Source of the DNA: Glycomyces sp. YM15
Lineage (GTDB): Bacteria > Actinomycetota > Actinomycetes > Mycobacteriales > Micromonosporaceae
Reading direction: 5' to 3'
Assembly: GCF_016918015.1 (NCBI RefSeq)
Contig: NZ_JAERMK010000007.1
Coordinates: forward strand, 21,829 to 85,828
Length of the DNA: 64,000 nucleotides
The notes under the pieces were generated by a model. That model was not told the origin of the DNA. It saw only the letters and a program-made list of their open reading frames with translations, and made no database searches. Shown one piece after another: positions 54,264 to 63,383 of this stretch. Position 1 is the first letter of the stretch. Each line of letters starts with the position of its first letter. The position numbers and the translations under genes are program-made.

Positions 54264-56948
54264 TCAGCGCAGACGCCGAGCGATCGGGTCGGGCTCGTCG
54301 CCGACCCGGGCCAGGCGCAGCTTCGCGTCCACCGCCTGCACGCCGTAGCGGGCGGGCATGACCGGGTTCAGGTCGAGTTCGGCGATCTCGGGAAGGTCTT
54401 CGGCGAGCCGCCCGAGCCGGGCGAGCAGATCCGTGAGGGCGCCCGGGTCGACCGGCGCCGACCCGCGGTACCCGGTCAGGAGCTTCACGGACCGCAGCGT
54501 GCGCCACATCGACTCGGCGTCGGCGGTCGTCAACGGCAGCAACCGGAACTGCTTGTCGTCGAACAGGTCCGTGCGCACGCCCCCGAGGCCGACCATGACG
54601 AGCGAGCCGAACAGCGGGTCGTGCACGACGCCCGCGACCAGCTCGATATCGGACTCGACCATCGGCTGCACCACGACCGTGGCCCGCTCGTCGCCCTCGA
54701 TGACCCGCTCGACCTCGGCGAACGCGGCCCGCACCGCATGGGCATCACGCAGTCCGGTGTGGACGCCTCCCGCGTCGGACTTGTGGATGAGCCGGGGGTC
54801 GTCGGCTTTGACGACCACCGGGAAGCCGCAGTCGCGGGCGGCGGCGACGGCCTCGCGCTTCGTCGCGACCGGCACGGCCCGCAGGACCGGGATGTCGTAG
54901 CACTCGAGGATCGCGGCGGCGTCGGCGGCGGTCTGCCAGCCTCCGCCCGCCTCGAGGAGCCGCTCCACGATCGCCCGGGCCCCGGCGCGGTCGATGCCGG
55001 GCAGGTCCGGCCGTTCACCGAGGGGCCGGGCGCGCCAGGCGGCGTACGCGGCGGCCCTGCCCAGGGCCGCCACCGCGTCCTCGGGGAATCCGAAGACCGG
55101 GATCTGCCTGGCCCCCAAGGCGACCGGCCCGTCCGTGAGCCCCATGACGACGACTGCGGCGGGCAGGCCGGGCAGTGCGTCGAGCGCGTCGGCGATCGCG
55201 GCGAGGTCGCCGTCGACGTCGCTGGTCCCGGTCGCGGCGAAGACCGCGATCAACGCGTCGACCTGCCCCGAAGCGCCCAGCGCGTTGATCGCCTCGGCGT
55301 ACGCCTCGGGCCCGGCAGCCGCACCGAGGTCGACCGGGTTGTCCGCGGAAGCCGCCCCGGGGACCGTCGCGGCCAGCAGCTCGCGGGCATCCGCGTCCAG
55401 GGACGGGACCTCGAGTCCGGCCGGAGCGGCGGCGTCGGCCGCCAGGACGCCGACGCCTCCGGCGTTCCCGACGACGCCGAGGCGGCGGCCCTTCGGCAGC
55501 GGCTGATGCACGAGCACGCGCGCGGTGTCGAGCAGTTCCTCCAACGTGTCGGTGCGGATGACCCCGGACTGCGCGAACAGGCTGTCGACGGCGAGGTCCG
55601 AAGTGGCCGCGGCGGCGGTGTGCGACAGCCCCGCCCTCCGCCCGGACTCGCTGCGGCCGCTCTTGACGGCCAGGACCGGCTTCCTGCGCGACACGGCCCG
55701 GGCGACGCGCGCGAACTTGCGCGGGTTGCCGAACGACTCCAGATAGAGGGCGACGGCCTTGCAGCAGGGGTCGTCGTACCAGTAGGCGAGCAGGTCGTTG
55801 CCGGAGACGTCCGCCTTGTTGCCCAAAGAGACGAACGAGTGGACGCCGAGACCGGTGCGGGTGGCGTGGGCGAGCGCGGCGATGCCGACGGCGCCGGACT
55901 GCGAGGCCAGGCTCAGGCCTCCGGGCCCGGGCGGTTCGGCGGCGAAGCTCGCCTGCAGTCGCACCGAGCGGTCGGTGTTGACGATGCCGAGGCAGTTGGG
56001 GCCGACCAGGCGCATGTCGTGGGCGCGCGCGATGCGGACCAGTTCCGCCTGCGCCGCTTCGTCCCCGGTCTCGGCGAACCCGGACGAGACGACGACCGCG
56101 GCGCGCGTCCCGGCGGCCCCGGCCTCGCGCAGCACGTCGGCCACCGCGGGCGCGGGAACGGCGATGATGACGAGGTCGACCGGCTCGGGAAGTTCGCTCA
56201 TCGAGGCCCGGGCCCGCACGCCCTCCAACTCGACCGCGTCGGGGTGGATCGGGTGGACCCCGCCGGTGAAGCCGCCCGCGACGATCGACCGCAGCACCTC
56301 CGCGCCGACGCCCCTGCCCGACCGGCTCGCGCCGACGACCGCGACCGAGGCCGGGTCGAGCAGCGGCCGCAACGACATGCGCTCGGCGGCGCGCTCGCGT
56401 TCGGCGACCCCGTCGGCGAATGATCCTTCGACCTCGGCGGACAGGACGACGTCGACCACGCCGTCGGCGTACGGCATCGGGATGCCGGGCGCCATGCGCC
56501 GGGCCAGGCGCAGCATCCGGTGGTTGCCGCCCAGGACCTGCCCGGTCAGCGCTTTGACGCCGTTGGCGGCGGCGGTCAGCGCGAGGTGCTCGAGCATGAG
56601 CGTGGCCAGGCCGCGGTGCTGATGGTCCGGGAGGACGAGGATGCCGAACTCCGCGCGGTCGGGCTGCTCGGGAAGGAACTCGAAGGACGCGGCGCCCAGC
56701 ATGAGACCGTCGGCGGTGACGACCACGGCGGTGCCCTTGCCGGCCTCGTTGAGACCGACCAGGCGGCGCGCCTCGACGGCGAGGACGCCGCGGCCGCTCC
56801 CGAAGAACCGGTACCGCAGGTCGGCGACCGGGCATGCCTCGTGCATGGCGATGAGCGAGGCGAGGTCGCCGGGGACGACCGGGCGGAGACGGACGATGCG
56901 GCCGTCGGCGTCGAGCGCGTCGGCCGGCGGCGGAAGGCGGAGGTTCAC
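54264..56948 (-). CDS. GNAT acetyltransferase fused to ADP-forming acyl/acetate-CoA ligase
   Basis: The 894-residue protein has an N-terminal GNAT domain (residues about 1-190, with FGILVLPDHQHRGLATLMLEHL), then a CoA-binding domain (SVAVVGASRSGRGVGAEVLR), a ligase domain with the phospho-His region GLSHTAAAA and a C-terminal ATP-grasp domain (FPVVVKADDPRLIHKSDAGG). ADP-forming acyl-CoA synthetases make ATP from acyl-CoA such as acetyl-CoA, or run in reverse. Some GNAT-fused forms acetylate and regulate acyl-CoA synthetases. GTG at 56948 is preceded by AGAAGGAGCC. Its promoter region carries two DosR-like boxes shared with the divergent response regulator. Confidence 0.9.
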   Translation of the reverse strand: MNLRLPPPADALDADGRIVRLRPVVPGDLASLIAMHEACPVADLRYRFFGSGRGVLAVEARRLVGLNEAGKGTAVVVTADGLMLGAASFEFLPEQPDRAEFGILVLPDHQHRGLATLMLEHLALTAAANGVKALTGQVLGGNHRMLRLARRMAPGIPMPYADGVVDVVLSAEVEGSFADGVAERERAAERMSLRPLLDPASVAVVGASRSGRGVGAEVLRSIVAGGFTGGVHPIHPDAVELEGVRARASMSELPEPVDLVIIAVPAPAVADVLREAGAAGTRAAVVVSSGFAETGDEAAQAELVRIARAHDMRLVGPNCLGIVNTDRSVRLQASFAAEPPGPGGLSLASQSGAVGIAALAHATRTGLGVHSFVSLGNKADVSGNDLLAYWYDDPCCKAVALYLESFGNPRKFARVARAVSRRKPVLAVKSGRSESGRRAGLSHTAAAATSDLAVDSLFAQSGVIRTDTLEELLDTARVLVHQPLPKGRRLGVVGNAGGVGVLAADAAAPAGLEVPSLDADARELLAATVPGAASADNPVDLGAAAGPEAYAEAINALGASGQVDALIAVFAATGTSDVDGDLAAIADALDALPGLPAAVVVMGLTDGPVALGARQIPVFGFPEDAVAALGRAAAYAAWRARPLGERPDLPGIDRAGARAIVERLLEAGGGWQTAADAAAILECYDIPVLRAVPVATKREAVAAARDCGFPVVVKADDPRLIHKSDAGGVHTGLRDAHAVRAAFAEVERVIEGDERATVVVQPMVESDIELVAGVVHDPLFGSLVMVGLGGVRTDLFDDKQFRLLPLTTADAESMWRTLRSVKLLTGYRGSAPVDPGALTDLLARLGRLAEDLPEIAELDLNPVMPARYGVQAVDAKLRLARVGDEPDPIARRLR

Positions 56949-57077
56949 AGCGGCTCCTTCTCTCGGACGCCCGCGAACCGTGGACCGGCGTCGCGGGCTC
57001 GGCGTGCTCCATGCGCGCCTGATCCGATCGTGCGCTGAAGGGCGCTTCCGGGGCAGAGGCGAACGCCCGGGAGCAAC

Positions 57078-57117
57078 GGGACATTGGTCCCACGCGGGCC
57101 CGAGGGACCAAAGTCCC
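57078..57117. promoter_or_regulatory. Two DosR-box-like palindromes between acyl-CoA ligase and response regulator genes
   Basis: GGGAC-ATTG-GTCCC (57078-57091) and GGGAC-CAAA-GTCCC (57104-57117) are near-perfect 5-4-5 palindromes, 26 bases apart centre to centre. This is the form recognised by DosR/DevR-type regulators. They serve both divergent genes. Confidence 0.75.
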
Positions 57118-57162
57118 TTGCGCAGCGGACCTCGGAGGAGTGTGCTTGAGCGCGGAACTGCG

Positions 57163-57168
57163 GATACT
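57163..57168 (+). promoter_or_regulatory. -10 element GATACT of the response regulator gene
   Basis: GATACT ends six bases before the ATG at 57175, which has no Shine-Dalgarno sequence; the transcript is probably leaderless. Confidence 0.5.
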
Positions 57169-57174
57169 CGAGAT

Positions 57175-57816
57175 ATGGATACGGCATTGATCAGGGTGTT
57201 CCTGCTGGACGACCACGAGGTGGTCAGGCGGGGTTTGTGCGAGCTGCTCGAGCGGGACGGCGACATCGAGGTGGTCGGCGAGGCCGGCAGCGTGGCCGAG
57301 GCCGTCCGCCGCATCCCCGCGGCCAGGCCGGACGTGGCGGTGCTCGACGCCCGCCTGCCCGACGGCGACGGCGTCGAAGTATGCCGCCAGGTCAAAGCGG
57401 CCGACCCGAACATCGCCGTCGTCATCCTCACCTCCTATGAGGACGACGAGACGTTGTTCTCGGCCATCGAGGCCGGCGCGGCCGGGTTCCTCCTCAAGCA
57501 GGTGCGCGGCAACGACCTCGTCGAGGCCGTCCGCAAAGTGGCCGCCGGAGGCTCGCTGCTGGACGCGCGCGTCACCGGCGCGGTCCTGGAGCGGCTGCGC
57601 ACCGGACCGCCGAAAGCCCCTGAGCTGGAACTGCTCTCCGATCAGGAACGACGCATCCTCGAACTCATCGGCGAGGGGCTCACCAACCGGGAGATCGCCG
57701 ACCGGATGCACCTGGCGGAGAAGACCATCAAGAACTACGTGACCCGCGTGCTCGCCAAGCTCGGCCTGCAGCGCCGCACCCAGGCCGCCGTGCTCGCCTC
57801 GCGCCTCTTCCGCTGA
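57175..57816 (+). CDS. DosR/DevR-like NarL-family response regulator
   Basis: The 213-residue protein has a receiver with phospho-acceptor D58 (VAVLDARLPDGDG) and a LuxR-type DNA-binding domain (LSDQERRILELIGEGLTNREI) whose recognition region AEKTIKNYVTRVLAKLGLQ is nearly the DosR sequence. It is convergent with its likely kinase gene (18-base gap), and DosR-like boxes lie upstream of its own gene. In mycobacteria such regulators drive the hypoxia/nitric oxide dormancy regulon; in Streptomyces the counterpart is OsdR. It likely controls the island from 49 to 63 kb. Confidence 0.92.
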   Translation: MDTALIRVFLLDDHEVVRRGLCELLERDGDIEVVGEAGSVAEAVRRIPAARPDVAVLDARLPDGDGVEVCRQVKAADPNIAVVILTSYEDDETLFSAIEAGAAGFLLKQVRGNDLVEAVRKVAAGGSLLDARVTGAVLERLRTGPPKAPELELLSDQERRILELIGEGLTNREIADRMHLAEKTIKNYVTRVLAKLGLQRRTQAAVLASRLFR

Positions 57817-57834
57817 GCGAGCAATTGCCTTCGG

Positions 57835-59058
57835 CTACAACGGAATGCTCCAGCGCAGCTCCGTGCCGGACGGCTCCACCGGGCGGATCGCGAATTCGCC
57901 CCCGAGCGCCTCGGCACGAGCCGCGAGGTTCGCCAGTCCCCGCCTCGGCGCCGCCGCGGGGATCCCGCGGCCGTCGTCGGCGACCGTGACCGTCAGCCGC
58001 CCCTCGGCGACCGCCAGCGCCACGGACACATGCCGGGCATGGGCGTGGCGTGCCGCATTGCTCAACGCCTCCCGCAGCATCGCCAGCACCTCGATCCGCA
58101 CCGCCTCGGGCACGGCACTGTCCACCGGGCCCTCGAATCGGACCTGCGGCATGAACCCCAGCTGGCTCCGCACCACACCGACCAAGCCCTTCACCGTCGC
58201 CGAGAGCTGCTGCTCGGCACCGGTGTGCAGACTGAAGATCGCCGCGCGCAGATCCGAGATGGCCCCGTCGATCTCGTCCACGGCGGTGTTGATCCGCTCG
58301 GCCGCCTCCGGCGCGTCCACCAGATGCACCACGCTCTGCAACTGCAGCCCGGTCGCGAAGAGCCGCTGGATGACCAGATCGTGCAGGTCCCGGCCGATCC
58401 GGTCCCGGTCGCGGAAGATCAACAGCCGCTCGCGGTCCGCCTGGGAGTCGGCGAGTTCGCCGTAGAGGCGCGCGTTGTCGATGGCGACCCCGGCCGCGGC
58501 GGCGAGGGCCTGGATGATGTCCTCGTCGTCGTCGGTGAACGTGCCGCCACCGCGCTTGTCGGTCAGATACAGGTTGCCCCAGGCTTTGTCGCGGACCTTG
58601 ACCGGAACGCCGAGGAAGGTCCGCATCGGAGGGTGCCCGGGCGGGAACCCGATCGACGCCGGATGCTTGGAGAGGTCTTCGAGTCGCAGCGGCTCGGGGA
58701 CGTCGATGATGTGGCCGAGGATGCCCCGGCCCGTGGGCGGCCGGCCGAGCGCGATGATCTCTTCCTCGGTGAGGCCGTGGGTGCGGAAGTCGGCGAGGCC
58801 CCCGGTGTCGTCCAGGACCCCGAGCGCCCCGTAGCGCGCGTCGACCAGCGTGCAGGCGGCGGCGACGATGCGGTCCAGAATCGCCGCGAGCTCGAGGTCG
58901 GAACCGATGCTGATCACGGCGTCCAGCAGCGCCCGCAGGCGCTCCCGGCCCAGTACGATCTCGTCGACCCGGGACCCGAGCTCGGCGAGGAGCTCGTCGA
59001 TCGGGAGCCGCTGCGCGGAGGCGTCGCCGCGGTAAGGGTGGTTCGGCGTCTCTGCCAT
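57835..59058 (-). CDS. DosS/OsdK-like GAF histidine kinase
   Basis: The 407-residue protein has one GAF domain (about residues 45-200, GFPPGHPPMRTFLGVPVKVR), a HisKA_3 helix with H226 in GRDLHDLVIQRLF and an HATPase domain (REALSNAARHAHARH, DDGRGIP). In mycobacterial DosS/DosT two GAF domains are present and the first binds haem through a His in a similar HPPM motif; H142 here would be its equivalent, but the second GAF is absent. Such kinases sense oxygen, NO or redox state. It converges with the response regulator gene and faces phosphoketolase, with DosR-like boxes in that gap. Confidence 0.9.
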   Translation of the reverse strand: MAETPNHPYRGDASAQRLPIDELLAELGSRVDEIVLGRERLRALLDAVISIGSDLELAAILDRIVAAACTLVDARYGALGVLDDTGGLADFRTHGLTEEEIIALGRPPTGRGILGHIIDVPEPLRLEDLSKHPASIGFPPGHPPMRTFLGVPVKVRDKAWGNLYLTDKRGGGTFTDDDEDIIQALAAAAGVAIDNARLYGELADSQADRERLLIFRDRDRIGRDLHDLVIQRLFATGLQLQSVVHLVDAPEAAERINTAVDEIDGAISDLRAAIFSLHTGAEQQLSATVKGLVGVVRSQLGFMPQVRFEGPVDSAVPEAVRIEVLAMLREALSNAARHAHARHVSVALAVAEGRLTVTVADDGRGIPAAAPRRGLANLAARAEALGGEFAIRPVEPSGTELRWSIPL

Positions 59059-59099
59059 GCCTGAAGCGTATCGACTTCGGACGGAAACACAAGCGCGGA

Positions 59100-59135
59100 G
59101 GCCCTTTGTGCCCTCGCTCAGAGGACCTGTGGCCC
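59100..59135. promoter_or_regulatory. DosR-like palindromes between kinase and phosphoketolase genes
   Basis: AGGAC-CTGT-GGCCC (59122-59135) and the weaker GGCCC-TTTG-TGCCC (59100-59113) resemble the stronger sites at 57078-57117. They lie between the divergent kinase and phosphoketolase genes. Confidence 0.5.
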
Positions 59136-59202
59136 TGCCACGCCCGACCCGCGGCGGCGAGGCTGGAAGCAGTCCGATGAACGACGACACCGAGGACCCT
59201 CC

Positions 59203-61596
59203 ATGGACAAGACACTCCCCGCACCGCTGACCGATGCGCGCCTGAGCCAGGTCGACGCCTACTGGCGGGCCGCCAACTACCTCACCGTCGGGCAGATCTA
59301 CCTGCTCGACAACCCGCTCCTGCGCGAGCCCCTGCGCCCCGAGCACATCAAGCCCCGCCTGCTCGGCCACTGGGGCACCAGCCCGGCCCTCAACCTCGTG
59401 TACGCCCACCTCAACCGGTGCATCACCGAACGCGGCCTCGACCTGGTCTACATGGCCGGGCCCGGCCACGGCGGTCCCGCCATGCTCGCCAACACCTGGC
59501 TCGAAGGCACCTACTCCGAGCACCACCCGTCGGTCGGCCGCGACGAGACCGGCATGGCCAGGCTCTTCCGGCAGTTCTCGTTCCCCGGCGGCGTCCCCAG
59601 CCACGCCGCCCCCGAAGTGCCCGGCTCGATCCACGAAGGCGGCGAGCTCGGCTATGCGCTCATGCACGCCTACGGGGCGGCGTTCGACAACCCCGATCTG
59701 ACCGTGGCCTGCGTGATCGGCGACGGCGAGGCCGAAACCGGCCCGCTCGCCGCGTCCTGGCTCTCGAACGTCTTCCTCAACCCCGCCCGCGACGGCGCGG
59801 TCCTGCCGATCCTCAACCTCAACGGCTACAAGATCGCCAATCCCACCGTCCTCGACCGCATCCCCCGCGACGACCTCCTGTCGATGATGCGCGGCTTCGG
59901 CTACGAACCCCACCTCGTGGAGGGGGACGACCCGGCGACGATCCACCGGGCGCTGGCGGCGACGCTCGACGCCGCGTTCGACCGGATCGCCGCCATCCAG
60001 CACGAGGCCCGCTCGGGCGCGGCGACCGCGCCCGGTTCCGCGGACCGGCCGCGCTGGCCGATGATCATCCTGCGCACCCCGAAGGGCTGGACCGGTCCCC
60101 GTGAACTCGACGGCCTGCCGGTCGAGGGCACGTGGCGGTCCCACCAGGTGCCGCTGGGATCCGTACGCGAGGAGCCCGCGCAGCTCGCCGCCCTCGAGGA
60201 CTGGCTGCGGTCCTACCACCCCGAAGAGCTCTTCGACGCGACCGGCGCCCCGGCCGCCGAGCTGCGGGTGCAGGCGCCCCGGGGCGAGAAGCGGATGAGC
60301 GCCAGTCCGCACGCCAACGGCGGCCTGCTCCTGCGCGACCTGGTGCTGCCCGACTTCCGCGAATACGGCGTGGCGGTGTCCCGGCCCGGAGGCGAGGACG
60401 CCGAGCCGACCCGGGTCCTCGGCGCATGGGTGCGCGACGTCATCGCCGCGAACCCGGACCGGTTCCGCCTCTTCGGACCCGACGAGGTCGCCTCGAACCG
60501 GCTCGGCGCCGCCTTCGAGGTCACCGACCGCGCGTTCAACGCGCGCATCGAGCCCGGCGACGACCACCTGGGACCCGACGGGCGGGTCATGGAAGTGCTG
60601 TCGGAGCATCTGTGCCAGGGCTGGCTCGAGGGCTATCTGCTCACCGGCCGGCACGGGCTGTTCACCAGCTACGAGGCGTTCATCCACATCGTCGACTCGA
60701 TGTTCAACCAGCACGCGAAGTGGCTCAAGACCACCAACGGCATCCCGTGGCGCCGGCCGATCGCCTCGCTCAACTACCTCTTGTCGAGCCACGTGTGGCG
60801 CCAGGACCACAACGGCTTCTCGCACCAGGACCCCGGGTTCATCGACCACGTCATGAACAAGAAGGCCGAGGTCGTGCGGGTCTACCTGCCGCCGGACGCC
60901 AACACGCTCCTGTCCACCATGGACCACTGCCTGCGCGGCCGCCAGTACGTGAACGTCGTGGTCGCCGGGAAGCAGCCGTCACCGAACTGGCTCACCATGG
61001 AGGAGGCCGTGCGCCACTGCACGCGCGGCCTCGGCATCTGGGACTGGGCCTCCACCGACGACGGGCAGTCACCGGACGTGGTGCTCGCCTGCGCCGGCGA
61101 CGTGCCGACCCTGGAAGCCGTCGCCGCGTCCGACCTCCTGCGCCGCCACCTGCCGCATCTGAAGGTGCGCCTGGTCAACGTCGTCGACCTCATGCGGCTC
61201 CAGCCCGACACCGAGCACCCGCACGGCCTGCCCGACCGGCAGTACGACGCGCTGTTCACGACCGACAAGCCGGTGATCTTCGCGTTCCACGGCTATCCGT
61301 GGCTCATCCACCGGCTCACCTACCGGCGCGCCGGGCACGCCAACCTCCACGTGCGCGGCTACAAGGAGGAGGGCACCACGACCACGCCGTTCGACATGGT
61401 CATGCTCAACGACCTCGACCGCTTCACCCTCGTGACCGACGTGATCGACCGGGTGCCGGGCCTGGGCCAGGCCGCGGCCGGGCTCCGGCAGGAGATGGCG
61501 GACGCACGGCTCGCCTGCCGCGAGCACACCCGCCGCCACGGCACCGACCACCCGGCCGTCGCCGACTGGCGGCCCGGCCGGCCCCTGACCCTCTGA
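59203..61596 (+). CDS. xfp: Phosphoketolase (Xfp)
   Basis: The 797-residue enzyme has typical segments such as [56 protein letters not shown] and [17 protein letters not shown], for thiamine diphosphate and phosphate binding. Further on it has [20 protein letters not shown] and [10 protein letters not shown]. It cleaves xylulose 5-phosphate and/or fructose 6-phosphate to acetyl phosphate. GAGGACCC precedes the ATG at 59203. Acetyl phosphate can yield ATP through acetate kinase or acyl-CoA routes, matching the neighbouring ADP-forming ligase. The upstream DosR-like boxes suggest low-oxygen induction. Confidence 0.96.
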   Translation: MDKTLPAPLTDARLSQVDAYWRAANYLTVGQIYLLDNPLLREPLRPEHIKPRLLGHWGTSPALNLVYAHLNRCITERGLDLVYMAGPGHGGPAMLANTWLEGTYSEHHPSVGRDETGMARLFRQFSFPGGVPSHAAPEVPGSIHEGGELGYALMHAYGAAFDNPDLTVACVIGDGEAETGPLAASWLSNVFLNPARDGAVLPILNLNGYKIANPTVLDRIPRDDLLSMMRGFGYEPHLVEGDDPATIHRALAATLDAAFDRIAAIQHEARSGAATAPGSADRPRWPMIILRTPKGWTGPRELDGLPVEGTWRSHQVPLGSVREEPAQLAALEDWLRSYHPEELFDATGAPAAELRVQAPRGEKRMSASPHANGGLLLRDLVLPDFREYGVAVSRPGGEDAEPTRVLGAWVRDVIAANPDRFRLFGPDEVASNRLGAAFEVTDRAFNARIEPGDDHLGPDGRVMEVLSEHLCQGWLEGYLLTGRHGLFTSYEAFIHIVDSMFNQHAKWLKTTNGIPWRRPIASLNYLLSSHVWRQDHNGFSHQDPGFIDHVMNKKAEVVRVYLPPDANTLLSTMDHCLRGRQYVNVVVAGKQPSPNWLTMEEAVRHCTRGLGIWDWASTDDGQSPDVVLACAGDVPTLEAVAASDLLRRHLPHLKVRLVNVVDLMRLQPDTEHPHGLPDRQYDALFTTDKPVIFAFHGYPWLIHRLTYRRAGHANLHVRGYKEEGTTTTPFDMVMLNDLDRFTLVTDVIDRVPGLGQAAAGLRQEMADARLACREHTRRHGTDHPAVADWRPGRPLTL

Positions 61597-61680
61597 CGGG
61601 TGCGGAGGAGAGCGGGGGGGGGGGGGGGGGGGGCGGGGGGCCCCCCCGCGGGGGGGGGGGGGGGGGGGGGGGGGGGGTGG
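61597..61680. other. Low-complexity G/C run, likely artefact
   Basis: From about 61617 the sequence is almost entirely runs of G with short C runs. It lies exactly where the convergent phosphoketolase and dehydrogenase genes should be separated by a terminator. A biological homopolymer of this kind is unlikely; it probably hides a GC-rich hairpin or a contig join. Confidence 0.7.
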
Positions 61681-62655
61681 GTAGCCGGCGCCGTCGCGTT
61701 CGAAGCCGGTCAGGTTGGCCATCGTGGTCGCGGCGATCGCGGTGACCGCCTCCGCGGTGAAGAAGGCCTGGTGGCCGGTGATCAGCACGTTCGGGAAGGA
61801 ACTGAGCCGGTCGAAGAGGTCGTCGCCGATCACCTGGTCCGAGAGGTCCTCGAAGAACAGGTCGGCCTCCTCCTCGTACACGTCCAGTCCCAAGTGCCCG
61901 ATCCGGCCGCTCTTGAGGCCGTCGACGACGGCGGCGGTGTCGACCAGCGCGCCGCGGCTCGTGTTCACCAGCATCGCGCCCGGACGCATCAGCGCGATGC
62001 TGTCGCGGTCGATGAGGTGGAACGTCTCGGGTGTGAGCGGGCAGTGGAGCGACACGATGTCGGCGCGGGTGAGCAGCTCCTCGAGCGGCACGTATGCGGC
62101 GCCGGCCGCCTCGGCCTCCGGGCTCGGATAGGGGTCGTACGCCAGGACGCGGCATCCGAACCCGGCCATGATCCGGGTGAAGCACACGCCGATCTTGCCG
62201 GTGCCGACCACACCGACCGTGCGTCCGTGCAGGTCGAAACCGAGCAGGCCGTTCAGCGCGAAATTGTGCTCGCGCACCCGGTTGTAGGCCCGGTGGGTCT
62301 TCCGGTTGAGCGCGAGGATGAGCGCCGCGCAATGCTCGGCGACCGCATAGGGGGAGTAGCCGGGGACGCGGGCGACGCCGAGACCGAGTTCGGCGGCGGC
62401 CTGGAGGTCGACGTGATTGAACCCCGCCGATCGCAGGGCGATGTGCCGGACGCCGTGATCGGCAAGGACCGCGAGCGTCTTCGCCCCGAGGTCGTCGTTG
62501 ACGAACGCGCAGACCGCCTCGCATCCCGCTGCCAGCGGCGCGGTGTCGGGTGTCAGGCGGGGCTCCAGGAACAGCAGTTCGTGGCCCGTGCCGTCGGCGG
62601 CCCGGCCCAGGTAGGTCTCGTCGTAGGGTTTGGTGCTGAACACGGCAGTGCGCAT
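61681..62655 (-). CDS. D-2-hydroxyacid (D-lactate) dehydrogenase, 3' end lost in G-run
   Basis: The 325 visible residues start [20 protein letters not shown] and include the NAD-binding [20 protein letters not shown] (about residues 145-165), [20 protein letters not shown], and [21 protein letters not shown]. The catalytic Arg/Glu/His positions are represented by [27 protein letters not shown] and [13 protein letters not shown]. Family members end about here (325-335 residues) and the frame runs into the poly-G artefact, so only the last few codons are missing. It would reoxidise NADH by reducing pyruvate to D-lactate. GAGGAGACGCC precedes the ATG at 62655. Confidence 0.9.
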
Positions 62656-62677
62656 GAGGCGTCTCCTCAACAGATGT

Positions 62678-62703
62678 TGGCGGGGCGGCATGCCGCCCCG
62701 CCA
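62678..62703 (-). terminator. Palindromic terminator after the universal stress gene
   Basis: A 26-base perfect palindrome (TGGCGGGGCGGCA and its complement) lies between the USP stop codon (62717) and the dehydrogenase start (62655). Confidence 0.65.
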
Positions 62704-62716
62704 TGGATTCCGGCGT

Positions 62717-63160
62717 TCACTCCTCGCCGCGGATCACGACCACGGGGCAGGGCGCGTGGTGGACGCAGTAGTTGCTGACCGAACCGATCAGCGCGCCGAC
62801 GAATCCGCCGTGGCCGCGGTTGCCGACCACCAGCAGATCGGCGCCCTTCGCCTTGTCGATCAGCACCTTCGCGGGGTTGCCCTCCATGACGAGCTGCTCG
62901 ACGTGGACGCCCGGCCGCTGGGCGGCGATCGCCTTGACGGCGGCGGCGAGCGCCGTCCGCGTATCGTCGGCGAACGCTTCCGACGGGAGCACCATCGCAC
63001 CGGACCCGTAGATGGCGGGCATCTGCCACGCGTGCACTGCGAGGACTTCGGCGCCTTCGTACTCGGCCTGTCGCAGGGCCCACTCGAGCGCCCGCCGTGA
63101 CGGGGCCGAGCCGTCGACTCCGACGACGATGGTTCCGGTTCCGCGTTCTCGATCGGTCAT
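62717..63160 (-). CDS. Universal stress protein (UspA family)
   Basis: The 147-residue single-domain USP has [21 protein letters not shown] at the start and the ATP-binding motif [20 protein letters not shown], then [14 protein letters not shown]. The G-2x-G-9x-G(S/N) pattern indicates a nucleotide-binding type. AAGGAGGCGGTC precedes the ATG at 63160. USPs are core members of DosR-type regulons, and three DosR-like palindromes lie upstream of this gene. It probably acts in dormancy or energy sensing. Confidence 0.93.
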   Translation of the reverse strand: MTDRERGTGTIVVGVDGSAPSRRALEWALRQAEYEGAEVLAVHAWQMPAIYGSGAMVLPSEAFADDTRTALAAAVKAIAAQRPGVHVEQLVMEGNPAKVLIDKAKGADLLVVGNRGHGGFVGALIGSVSNYCVHHAPCPVVVIRGEE

Positions 63161-63188
63161 GACCGCCTCCTTCTCTCTGCGTCCAGTC

Positions 63189-63287
63189 TGGCCACAGGGC
63201 CCTGAACCGGGCAGAGACGAAAGTCCTGTCCCCGAGAGCACACCGGCCCGAGTGCCCGGCCACTGGCGGAGCCGGGACGTTCGTCCC
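63189..63287. promoter_or_regulatory. DosR-like palindromes between USP and DoxX genes
   Basis: Three 5-4-5 sites occur: TGGCC-ACAG-GGCCC (63189-63202), GAGAC-GAAA-GTCCT (63214-63227) and the perfect GGGAC-GTTC-GTCCC (63274-63287). The last is a full palindrome and is as good as those near the regulator gene. They lie between the divergent USP and DoxX genes. Confidence 0.65.
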
Positions 63288-63383
63288 CGACCCTCGCGCC
63301 TTCCGCCCTCTCGGTTCGGACGCGATTCGGCGGTCTGATGGAACTGTCACCGGAAGCGGTGGCCGATCCGAAGGGAAGCTGAA

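Noticed and set aside
61069..61680. Extended C-terminus of the D-2-hydroxyacid dehydrogenase with a long proline run
   Set aside because: The prolines come from the poly-G artefact, and beyond it the frame is antisense to phosphoketolase.
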